From the NCBI GenBank assembly GCA_025363495.1, contig JANYDR010000376.1:1-5604 (forward strand): a DNA stretch of 5,604 nt, read 5' to 3'. This DNA is from Cyclobacteriaceae bacterium (GTDB taxonomy: Bacteria; Bacteroidota; Bacteroidia; Cytophagales; Cyclobacteriaceae). The notes beneath the pieces are model-generated. The model made no database searches, was not told the DNA's origin, and saw nothing but the letters and a program-made list of their open reading frames with translations. Position numbers and translations under genes: made by a program. Below, one piece after another: positions 1-5,604 of this stretch (the first letter of the stretch is position 1; every line of letters begins with the position of its first letter).

Positions 1-277
1 CTTCATTCTTGGCGATGTTGATCTCCTGAAGGACGATGTTCAGCTCCTGGTTGTTTCCTAACGCTGTATCAATAAGAGCATTTAAATATGGATCGGTGAA
101 AAAATCCTTCCATTTAATTTTTGCAGTATTGACAGTGTCCAGTGAATTTTTATAACTAACCGGTGCTGTTTTGTTCTCATCTCTCGGGACTAATGAGGTC
201 GGTATTGTACATGATGCCCCCATGAGGGTAAGACAGCACATTCCTATATACTTAGATACTTTATTAATGATGACCAT
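1..277 (-). CDS. Outer-membrane efflux lipoprotein (NodT/TolC-type), N-terminal part, runs off the left edge
   Basis: This is the start of the outer-membrane channel subunit of the tripartite efflux pump; 92 codons are present and the rest lies beyond base 1. I chose the ATG at 277-275. It gives a signal peptide with basic residues (K6, K9), a hydrophobic stretch and a lipoprotein-type cysteine at residue 23 (sequence LMGASC). The internal Met13 would leave too short a signal. After about 30 polar residues comes WKDFFTDPYLNALIDTAL (starting near residue 57) and then NNQELNIVLQEINIAKNE. This is the usual opening of NodT-family outer-membrane factors (W-x-x-F-F-x-D-P-x-L-x-x-L-I, then N-x-E-L), leading into the first helix of the periplasmic barrel. 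The start overlaps the end of the pump gene by 14 nt in another frame, which suggests translational coupling. The region before the start is A/G-rich (AAAGAAGAAGAC). Family assignment is strong; substrate is unknown. Confidence 0.9.
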   Translation of the reverse strand, partial: MVIINKVSKYIGMCCLTLMGASCTIPTSLVPRDENKTAPVSYKNSLDTVNTAKIKWKDFFTDPYLNALIDTALGNNQELNIVLQEINIAKNE

Positions 278-3200
278 TGTCTTCTTCTTTAGGCTGGGGA
301 AAATTGTCCATTCTGTGGACTAAGTCTTCGGTTAAAGGATCATGCTCTTCATCTCTGATGAGTTTACGGCCCTCCGCTAGTGTGCCGAAGATGTAATACA
401 AGCCCGGCACTATGATGACTCCAAAAACAGTTCCAAAAAGCATACCTCCGAGCGCGGAGGAACCGATGGTACGATTACCAATGGCACCTGCGCCATGAGC
501 GAAAACCAGGGGAATCAGTCCCGCAATAAAGGCGAATGATGTCATCAGGATCGGACGAAAACGCACCCTTGCACCTTCAATCGCCGCTTCAAAAACGCTT
601 GCTCCTTGTTGTTGTTTCTGAACAGCAAACTCTACGATCAACACAGCATTCTTACCGAGCAAACCTACCAACATCACGAGTCCCACCTGGGCATAAATAT
701 CGTTTGCCAGTCCCATGGTCTTGATTAGCATAAAAGATCCGAACACACCCGCAGGTAGGGAAAGGACAACCGCAAATGGTATGATGAAACTTTCGTACTG
801 CGCTGCGAGAACTAAATAAACAAACACCAACACGATAATGAAGATATAGATCGCTTCATTACCGCGTCTTGTTTCATCGTATGAGAGTGCAGCCCAGTCT
901 ATGTCAAATCCATTTGGTAAATTTTTTGCAACCTCCTGAACAGCTTTAATTGCCTCACCGCTACTAAAGCCTCTTGAAGGACCGCCGCGAATAGCTGCGG
1001 TATTGTACATGTTGTACCTGTTGATTTCATTGGCGCCCTGCTTCTTTGTGATTTTCATAAAAGCGGAAAATGGAACCATCTCACCACGATCATTTTTCAC
1101 CCAAAGATTCAATACATCGGTAGGAAGCTTCCTGTATTCTGGCGCAGCTTGTACGAACACCTTGAAAAAGCGTTGGTATTTGATAAAGCCAAGCTCATAA
1201 GTACTACCTACGAAAATAGAAAGAGTATTCATCGCGTTGCCGATAGTTACTCCTTTTTGCATCGCTAATTCATTATCGATGTCAATCTCATACTGTGGAT
1301 AGTTGGCGCTGAAAAAGGTAAATAGACCTGTTATCTCTTTGCGTTTTCTCAGTTGCCCCATGAATTCATTCGTTACCCTTTCAAGTTGAAGGTAATCACC
1401 ACTGTTGGTTTTATCCAGCAACTGTAAAGCAAAACCACCTGCAGCTCCGAATCCGGGGACAGCTGGTGGATCAAAAAACTCAATAGTTGCACCAGGAATG
1501 ACCTTTGCTTTTTCCTCTAATTCATAAATGATTTCGCTTACAGTATGTTCACGTTCGGACCAGGGTTTCAAGTTAATAAGGCAAGTTCCTGCATTCGATC
1601 CCCGTCCTTCGGTGAGCACTTCATAGCCTGCAATGGAAGAAACAGATTTTACACCTTCTACAGAATTAATAACTTCTACCAATTTGTTAGATAAGTCATT
1701 CGTCCTTTCCAGCGTCGATCCTGGTGGTGTTTGGATAATGGCGTAAAGCATTCCCTGGTCCTCACTGGGAATAAATCCTGAAGGGAGGTTCTCGGCTATT
1801 GCAAATATTCCAAGACCAAACACCACAAATAAGCCTACGGTGACAAGCCTGCGTTTTGCTATCAATCGTAATAGCCATACATACTTATCGGTAACCTTTT
1901 CAAAACCTCTGTTAAAGGTGTCAAGGAATCTGTTCAGCCATGTTTTCTTCCTGGGCTGTCCATGAGTATTCTTCAATATCATGGCGCAAAGAACCGGTGT
2001 AACCGTAAGTGCCACGATACCTGAAAGAACGATGGACGATGCCATGGTAATAGAAAACTGCCTGTAGAATGTACCCACTGGGCCAGTCATAAATGACACC
2101 GGAACAAATACCGACACCATGAGCAGGGTGATTGCGATAATAGCGCCGCTGATTTCACCAATAACTTTTTTTACGGCATTGTAAGGAGAAAGATGTTCTT
2201 CCGCCATCTTGGCGTGCACAGCCTCAACGACCACAATTGCATCATCCACCACAATACCAATGGCCAATACAAGTGCAAACAACGTAATCATATTAATAGT
2301 AAGCCCGAAAACCTGCATGAAGAAAAAGGCCCCGATCAGTGATATCGGAACAGCCAGTGTAGGGATAAGGGTAGAGCGCCAGTCTCCAAGGAATATAAAT
2401 ACAACAAGCGCAACCAGAATAAAGGCATCTCTCAATGTATGAATTACATTTTCGATTGACGCATCAAGGAAATTTGAAACGTCATAACTGATTTCATAAT
2501 CCATTCCTGGTGGGAAGGTTTTCTTCAGTTCTTCCAGTTTTTCTTTCACTTTTTCAATCACGGCGCTGGCATTACTACCATACGTCTGCTTCAGCACCAT
2601 CGCTGCTGAAGGATGACCATTCATGCTGGAATAGATATCATAATACTCACTTCCCAGCACCACCGTTGCAACATCTTTGAGGCGAAGAATTTCTCCTTTG
2701 GGATTCGCCTTGAGAATTACATTTTCATATTGTTTAGGATCGTTGAATCTGTCAGTATATGCCAAAACGTATTCAAGGGCCTCTGCACGTTTACTGTCTC
2801 CTCTACCGATCCGGCCTGGTTTACCGATGATGCTTTGGCTGCTCAGCGCCTCCATCACTTCATCAGGTGAAATTTTATAAGCGCGCATCCTGTCAGGGTT
2901 TAACCACACACGCATGGCATATTGCCGGCTGCCCAATATCCGAACCTGTCCAATACCATTAATACGCTGGAGCTCCGGAACCATGTTAACACCTGCATAG
3001 TTGAACAGGAATTTCATGTTAGCATTCTTATCCTCACTATATAGGTTAACATACATAAGCATGCGAGGAATTACGGGTGTGATAATCACACCCTCTCGTT
3101 GCACCAGTATTGGTAGCCTGTTCGTTACTTGCTGAACACGGTTGGAGACCTGCACCAATGCCTGATTGATATCCGTGCCGGGATTAAATATGACCTGGAT

Positions 3201-3467
3201 ATTTGCTTCTCCCGCACTGGTGGCGTCGGAAGTCATGTATCTCATACCCCAGGCACCGTTGATGGACTGCTCCAACGGAATAATAACAGACTCAGCGAGC
3301 GATTTAGCACTGGCTCCTGGGTAAGATGCACTTACCATTACCACCGGAGGAGCGACCTCGGGGAATTGTGACGTGGGCAGCGTCTTAATCGCCAGTCCGC
3401 CCACAAATAGAATCACGAGCGATATGACGATGGCTAGTACCGGCCTTTGGATGAATTTACTGAACAT
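264..3467 (-). CDS. RND efflux pump, inner-membrane proton/drug antiporter (HAE1/AcrB family)
   Basis: This is a complete 1067-residue inner-membrane pump, the usual length for hydrophobe/amphiphile efflux-1 proteins. It should take amphiphilic compounds from the periplasm or membrane and drive them out with proton influx, as a trimer docked to the adaptor and channel encoded on either side. The start MFSKFIQRPVLAIVISLVIL is typical of the family. Membrane segments fall near residues 10-28, 341-360, 366-386, 393-416, 438-459, 469-495, 540-558, 871-889, 894-916, 925-948, 971-991 and 1002-1026, with large periplasmic loops at about 30-340 and 560-870. Proton-relay residues are intact: D408 and D409 in IGIVVDDAIVVVE, K939 in GLLGKNAVLIVEF, and R971 with T976 in RFRPILMTS. 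The loop matching the AcrB switch loop (about 614-624) lacks the phenylalanines known in E. coli AcrB. The C-terminal tail (1034-1067) is charged and soluble and ends in His-His. No disruption is seen. Substrates cannot be read from sequence. Confidence 0.97.
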   Translation of the reverse strand: MFSKFIQRPVLAIVISLVILFVGGLAIKTLPTSQFPEVAPPVVMVSASYPGASAKSLAESVIIPLEQSINGAWGMRYMTSDATSAGEANIQVIFNPGTDINQALVQVSNRVQQVTNRLPILVQREGVIITPVIPRMLMYVNLYSEDKNANMKFLFNYAGVNMVPELQRINGIGQVRILGSRQYAMRVWLNPDRMRAYKISPDEVMEALSSQSIIGKPGRIGRGDSKRAEALEYVLAYTDRFNDPKQYENVILKANPKGEILRLKDVATVVLGSEYYDIYSSMNGHPSAAMVLKQTYGSNASAVIEKVKEKLEELKKTFPPGMDYEISYDVSNFLDASIENVIHTLRDAFILVALVVFIFLGDWRSTLIPTLAVPISLIGAFFFMQVFGLTINMITLFALVLAIGIVVDDAIVVVEAVHAKMAEEHLSPYNAVKKVIGEISGAIIAITLLMVSVFVPVSFMTGPVGTFYRQFSITMASSIVLSGIVALTVTPVLCAMILKNTHGQPRKKTWLNRFLDTFNRGFEKVTDKYVWLLRLIAKRRLVTVGLFVVFGLGIFAIAENLPSGFIPSEDQGMLYAIIQTPPGSTLERTNDLSNKLVEVINSVEGVKSVSSIAGYEVLTEGRGSNAGTCLINLKPWSEREHTVSEIIYELEEKAKVIPGATIEFFDPPAVPGFGAAGGFALQLLDKTNSGDYLQLERVTNEFMGQLRKRKEITGLFTFFSANYPQYEIDIDNELAMQKGVTIGNAMNTLSIFVGSTYELGFIKYQRFFKVFVQAAPEYRKLPTDVLNLWVKNDRGEMVPFSAFMKITKKQGANEINRYNMYNTAAIRGGPSRGFSSGEAIKAVQEVAKNLPNGFDIDWAALSYDETRRGNEAIYIFIIVLVFVYLVLAAQYESFIIPFAVVLSLPAGVFGSFMLIKTMGLANDIYAQVGLVMLVGLLGKNAVLIVEFAVQKQQQGASVFEAAIEGARVRFRPILMTSFAFIAGLIPLVFAHGAGAIGNRTIGSSALGGMLFGTVFGVIIVPGLYYIFGTLAEGRKLIRDEEHDPLTEDLVHRMDNFPQPKEEDNGHH

Positions 3468-3496
3468 TTTCTTCTTACTTTTTTTGAATGATTACC

Positions 3497-4582
3497 TTAT
3501 TCAACATATACTTTCAGGTGAGGGATCACGACTTTTGGATCCAGGTATTCGAACTCCTCAATCTTTTCCTTATCCTTCACCTTTCGTATACCTTCCAGTA
3601 CTATCATTTCATTGTCGGATAACCCTTCTTTGATCATGTAGAGGTCCGGCATTTCTGCTGCAATCACGATTTCCCTTTGATGTATTACTTTGTCCTTATC
3701 TACTACAAAAACATATTTTTTTTCCAGGACTTCGAAGGTTGCTTTCTGAGGAATGATGAGAACATTTTTCAGCGGCACAGTCATTTCTACGTTACCAGTT
3801 TCGCCATGCCTCAGCAGTCGGTCCGGATTTGGAAATGTAGCCCTGAAGGCAATGTTTCCTGTTTCATTATTAAAGTCTGCTTCGATTGCCTCGACTATTC
3901 CGGAATTGTTGAACAGTAGATTATTAGCCATTAACAATTTCACTCTCATCACGCTGTCTTTTTTTGCACTCATTTTATAATTCAGATATTCAGCCTCCGG
4001 AACGTTGAAGTAAACCCACATTTTACTATTGTCAGAAAGGGTGGTAAGCAAGTCGCCTTCATCGAGAAGACTTCCCAATCGTACCTGAAAGCGGTCCATA
4101 ATGCCATCAAATGGAGCCTTGATTTCTGTGAATCCAAGATGAACTTGCGCCAGTGACACTTCGGCTTTTGCCTTGTCAAATTTGGCCTTAGCCAAAGCGA
4201 GCTCATTTACTGATACCACGTTGCTGTCGGCAAGCTGTTTTGTATTCAGGTATTCGATCTCAGCAAATTTGGCTTCTGCTTCAGATTTTTGCAGTTCAGC
4301 TTTGTACATCAGTGGCATGATCTGAAACATCATTTGTCCTTTTCTGACAAACTTTCCTTCATCAACAAAAATGTTCTGCAGGTAGCCTCTTTCCAGGGCT
4401 CTCAGTTCAATATGTTGTATGGCGCGGATTTGGCATACGTAATCCCTGATGACCAACGTGTCTTTCCTTAAAGGACTGGTAACCGTAAATTTGATTCCTT
4501 CCTCTTTTTCCTCTGTGTGTGGTCCACAGCTTGCCATGCATATCAATGCACTCAATCCAATGAACGTAAGAATTCTGCTCAT
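3497..4582 (-). CDS. Periplasmic adaptor (membrane fusion) lipoprotein of RND efflux pump (AcrA/MexA-like)
   Basis: This adaptor should link the inner-membrane pump to the outer-membrane channel. With the ATG at 4582-4580 it is 361 residues. That start gives a signal peptide, MSRILTFIGLSALICMASC, with the lipidation cysteine at residue 19. The frame is open 48 codons further upstream, but the extra residues are polar and would bury the signal peptide, so I reject the longer form. Domains in order: first beta-barrel strand and half lipoyl motif (about 33-88, with ALERGYLQNIFVDEGKFVRKG); coiled-coil hairpin rich in Ala, Lys and Glu (about 92-147); second lipoyl half (about 151-182, FTEIKAPFDGIMDRFQVRLGS); beta-barrel (about 188-275); membrane-proximal domain (about 276-345). 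AAAGAG lies 10 nt before the start. The pump gene begins 29 nt after the stop, so this is the first gene of the efflux operon. The family is clear; the pump's substrates are not. Confidence 0.95.
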   Translation of the reverse strand: MSRILTFIGLSALICMASCGPHTEEKEEGIKFTVTSPLRKDTLVIRDYVCQIRAIQHIELRALERGYLQNIFVDEGKFVRKGQMMFQIMPLMYKAELQKSEAEAKFAEIEYLNTKQLADSNVVSVNELALAKAKFDKAKAEVSLAQVHLGFTEIKAPFDGIMDRFQVRLGSLLDEGDLLTTLSDNSKMWVYFNVPEAEYLNYKMSAKKDSVMRVKLLMANNLLFNNSGIVEAIEADFNNETGNIAFRATFPNPDRLLRHGETGNVEMTVPLKNVLIIPQKATFEVLEKKYVFVVDKDKVIHQREIVIAAEMPDLYMIKEGLSDNEMIVLEGIRKVKDKEKIEEFEYLDPKVVIPHLKVYVE

Positions 4583-4592
4583 AATAGTTTTG

Positions 4593-4598
4593 CTCTTT
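4593..4598 (-). promoter_or_regulatory. Weak ribosome-binding site supporting the adaptor start
   Basis: AAAGAG lies 10 nt before the ATG at 4582. It is a modest purine-rich match to a Shine-Dalgarno sequence. Members of the Bacteroidota often lack strong ones. It favours the 361-residue adaptor over the longer open frame. Confidence 0.4.
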
Positions 4599-4619
4599 AA
4601 GACGACGATACGGTTTTTG

Positions 4620-4648
4620 TTAATATTTTTTAAATGTGTTTTTGTCAT
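4620..4648 (-). promoter_or_regulatory. Tentative sigma70-like promoter for the efflux operon
   Basis: Reading the minus strand, ATGACA (4648-4643) is followed after exactly 17 nt by TATTAA (4625-4620). These match the TTGACA and TATAAT consensus at 5/6 and 4/6 positions. Transcription would begin roughly 30 nt before the adaptor ATG. Against this, the best-known Bacteroidota promoters use TTTG and TAnnTTTG, and I find no TTTG on the minus strand between 4760 and 4583. The region is AT-rich, so a chance match is quite possible. Confidence 0.25.
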
Positions 4649-4698
4649 GCGGCGGACTTGTCGGTTTTTTAACTTCGAGCTATCAGAACCTGACCGTG

Positions 4699-4739
4699 AA
4701 AAAAAAGAGATGATGAGTAATTGCAACCTTGCCTCATCA
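4699..4739 (-). terminator. Terminator-like hairpin with U-run between the small exported ORF and the efflux operon
   Basis: On the minus strand TGATGAG (4739-4733) and CTCATCA (4717-4711) form a perfect 7-bp stem. The 15-nt loop can itself pair GCA with TGC. Then come TCTC and eight T residues (4706-4699). This layout fits a rho-independent terminator placed 10 nt after the stop of the 120-codon ORF, or an attenuator for the efflux genes. The stem is short and only moderately GC-rich, and four bases separate it from the T-run, so termination may be partial. Confidence 0.5.
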
Positions 4740-4759
4740 GGTTCATAGTCACAACCTGA
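4737..4759 (-). other. Hairpin spanning the stop codon of the small exported ORF
   Basis: TCAGGTT (4759-4753) and AACCTGA (4743-4737) on the minus strand are perfect 7-nt complements around a 9-nt loop that holds the TGA stop (4751-4749). The downstream arm overlaps the first arm of the terminator-like stem by three bases (4737-4739), so the two structures compete. A second TCAGGTT occurs at 4693-4687 and could also pair with AACCTGA. Confidence 0.4.
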
Positions 4760-5111
4760 ACACCCGGAATGCTAAATAGGGTAGTCTAAAAAATGAGACC
4801 GAAAAATCCCTGCAGAGATATGCGTTTATATGCTGAAAGAAATATCCTTTCAAATGATTGTAAAAAAAAGCAGAATAGGTATTGTCTTTAGAATACTCTT
4901 TTAGAGAAATCCTCTCCTCCACCTCTTTTTCAATATAAATATCTTCTATTTCTGTTGTTTTGATAACGAGTGCCTCGCAGCGTTCTGATCCGTTTATTTT
5001 TTTTATTGGAGAATAGGAAATGTAGCCTCTATCCAAATGGGCAAACACTTGACTGTATCCTATCAGGAGGAGAATAAACAGGGATACAGGATGTTTAATA
5101 AAAGGTCTCAA
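4749..5111 (-). CDS. Small putative exported protein of unknown function
   Basis: I do not recognise this 120-residue protein. It opens with a good signal peptide: a basic N-terminus (R2, K6), a hydrophobic core SLFILLLIGYS and a likely cut after VFA (residues 22-24). The mature protein would be about 96 residues starting HLD. The middle (about 50-75) is rich in Glu, Lys and Ile. The C-terminal third is aromatic (FFYNHLKGYFF) and ends with FFRLPYLAFRVFRL, an unusual Phe/Arg-rich tail. There are two cysteines (C45, C100). The frame holds no ATG, and an in-frame TGA lies two codons upstream, so translation must use the TTG at 5111-5109 or another non-ATG codon. I see no Shine-Dalgarno motif. 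The signal-peptide pattern argues that it is real. It sits just before the efflux operon on the same strand, but a terminator-like hairpin lies between them, so a functional link is only a guess. Confidence 0.55.
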   Translation of the reverse strand: MRPFIKHPVSLFILLLIGYSQVFAHLDRGYISYSPIKKINGSERCEALVIKTTEIEDIYIEKEVEERISLKEYSKDNTYSAFFYNHLKGYFFQHINAYLCRDFSVSFFRLPYLAFRVFRL

Positions 5112-5227
5112 AACTCAAGTTCGACAGTTACGAAAGAATTTAAAACAATAGTTAATGCCAATAAGGATGCTCAATAAGTCTCTAAGTGGCATTTAAAACG
5201 CGAATTAGACACTAGTTTGTTTTACTT

Positions 5228-5268
5228 TAATATTTATTTTTTTTATCGTATTCATAAATAATATTTAT
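5228..5268. repeat. Direct repeat of TAATATTTAT, two copies
   Basis: TAATATTTAT occurs at 5228-5237 and again at 5259-5268, 31 bp start to start, or about three helical turns. The second copy lies inside the palindrome at 5251-5271. In such AT-rich DNA a chance repeat is possible, but the helical phasing is what paired regulator sites show. Confidence 0.4.
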
Positions 5269-5271
5269 GAA
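5251..5271. promoter_or_regulatory. Perfect inverted repeat, candidate operator
   Basis: TTCATAAAT and ATTTATGAA form perfect 9-nt inverted arms around the 3-nt centre AAT. The symmetry stops at both outer edges. No T-run follows and the stem would be AT-rich, so a terminator is unlikely. A binding site for a dimeric regulator fits better. It lies 140 bp upstream of the TTG start of the small ORF and about 150 bp past the stop of the carbonic-anhydrase-like gene. The regulator is unknown. Confidence 0.4.
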
Positions 5272-5283
5272 CTTATCTTCAAC

Positions 5284-5306
5284 CGATTGCGAATCTATCT
5301 CAATCG
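5284..5306. repeat. Short inverted repeat CGATTG / CAATCG
   Basis: CGATTG (5284-5289) and CAATCG (5301-5306) are perfect 6-nt inverted arms around an 11-nt spacer. They lie 12 bp from the larger palindrome at 5251-5271. This may be a second protein-binding site or chance. Confidence 0.25.
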
Positions 5307-5358
5307 ATGTTTTTATCAAAATCTGCGTTTTTATGATAACAAGAAGATATTTTTAAGC

Positions 5359-5377
5359 AAAAAGAGTGTGACTTTTT
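5359..5377. terminator. Weak hairpin after the carbonic-anhydrase-like gene, possible terminator
   Basis: AAAAAG (5359-5364) and CTTTTT (5372-5377) flank a 7-nt loop, about 45 nt after the stop of the upstream gene. The stem has only one G-C pair, so as RNA it would be weak on either strand. It is listed because it is the only terminator-shaped element near that stop. Confidence 0.2.
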
Positions 5378-5422
5378 ACTTTTTCTGCCTCACGACGTAT
5401 AAGCAGCTTTTCTTCATGAGAC

Positions 5423-5604
5423 CTATTCAAAGAATTCAATTCTTCCAGAACTTAGGTCGTACAGCGCACCTATTATTTTAATGGAATCTTCGCGTACTTT
5501 TTTAGCGAGGACAGGTTCGAGGTTTCTCAATTGGGCTACCTGCATCAGAATGTTTTCTTTAATGGCAGCTTCCAGAAGGTGCGCCGGATCTTTTATTTTT
5601 TCTT
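5423..5604 (-). CDS. Beta-class carbonic anhydrase, C-terminal fragment (gene begins beyond the right edge)
   Basis: Fifty-nine codons and a TAG stop (5425-5423) are present; the N-terminal part lies outside the window. The fragment reads KDPAHLLEAAIKENILMQV, then AQLRNLEPVLAKKVRED, then IKIIGALYDLSSGRIEFFE. The layout of a helix with (K/R)EN-x(3)-Q-(V/I)-x-x-L, a short linker, and a final strand with I-x-G-A-x-Y-D-L-x-(S/T)-G is typical of the end of beta-carbonic anhydrases, which interconvert carbon dioxide and bicarbonate at a zinc site. The zinc ligands (two Cys, one His and often an Asp) lie earlier in the family and cannot be checked here. A carbonic-anhydrase domain at the end of a larger fusion, such as a SulP transporter, is possible. 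More than 300 bases separate it from the next gene, so it is probably a different transcription unit from the efflux genes. Confidence 0.8.
   Translation of the reverse strand, partial: EKIKDPAHLLEAAIKENILMQVAQLRNLEPVLAKKVREDSIKIIGALYDLSSGRIEFFE

Larger units (their letters stand above)
5112..5422. other. AT-rich gene-free stretch with candidate regulatory repeats
   Basis: These 311 bases separate the carbonic-anhydrase-like gene from the small exported ORF. I find no convincing gene on either strand; the open frames seen are short, low in complexity and lack recognisable motifs. The stretch is markedly more AT-rich than its neighbours and contains several short inverted and direct repeats, listed separately. 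A promoter for the small ORF would be expected here. I found no clear TAnnTTTG element, only loose sigma70-like matches that I do not call. Confidence 0.6.

Noticed and set aside
536..3371. Several plus-strand open frames of 60-85 codons opposite the pump gene
   Set aside because: They lie antisense to a clearly coding, conserved pump gene, show no domains or signal peptides, and have compositions expected from the reverse of membrane-protein codons.
3716..3723. Run of eight A (minus strand) in the adaptor gene as a possible slippage site
   Set aside because: The frame is intact across it (encoding EKKY), no alternative downstream frame continues for long, and no stimulatory structure is obvious.
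3373..4748. Plus-strand open frames and a 74-codon minus-strand frame (3982-4206) over the adaptor gene
   Set aside because: These are out-of-frame shadows of the adaptor gene; none has family features or a start context of its own.
5211..5221. TAGTTTG on the plus strand as a Bacteroidota TAnnTTTG promoter element
   Set aside because: It is one T short of the consensus, has no convincing upstream TTTG at the right spacing, and no plus-strand gene follows.
5374..5415. Tiny minus-strand frame (13 codons, MKKSC...) directly after the carbonic-anhydrase-like stop
   Set aside because: It is too short to distinguish from chance, and nothing in its composition or context supports translation.
5287..5481. 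Plus-strand frame of 64 codons in the AT-rich region
   Set aside because: It is rich in Phe, Tyr and Lys as expected from AT-rich DNA, has no recognisable motif, and its end overlaps the minus-strand carbonic-anhydrase-like coding end.

Overview
The window looks like chromosomal DNA from a member of the Bacteroidota, perhaps a Chitinophaga-, Niastella- or Cytophaga-like lineage. The evidence is the protein sequence style, A-rich ribosome-binding regions without strong Shine-Dalgarno motifs, and two lipoprotein-type efflux subunits. The genus cannot be fixed from sequence reading alone. All supported genes lie on the minus strand, so the text below follows transcription from high to low coordinates.

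5604-5423 holds the last 59 codons of a gene whose C-terminus reads like a beta-class carbonic anhydrase. Then comes a gene-free, very AT-rich stretch (5422-5112) with a 9-bp perfect inverted repeat and other small repeats, perhaps regulatory. At 5111-4749 is a 120-codon ORF for a small, probably exported protein that I do not recognise. It has no in-frame ATG and can only start at TTG. Its stop codon lies in the loop of a small hairpin. A second, terminator-like hairpin with a U-run follows, and then a tentative promoter.

From 4582 to the left edge is a classical tripartite RND multidrug-efflux operon: a periplasmic adaptor lipoprotein (4582-3497), a complete HAE1/AcrB-type inner-membrane pump (3467-264), and the first 92 codons of a NodT/TolC-type outer-membrane factor (277-1) that runs off the window. 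The adaptor-pump gap is 29 nt, and the pump and outer-membrane factor overlap by 14 nt, so the three are almost certainly co-transcribed. Together they would form a proton-driven channel from the inner membrane and periplasm to the outside. No dedicated regulator gene is visible.

I see no mobile element, CRISPR array, tRNA or rRNA. The efflux operon is ordinary. The less explained parts are the small exported ORF, the overlapping alternative hairpins between it and the operon, and the palindromes at 5251-5271 and inside the pump gene at 3075-3093.
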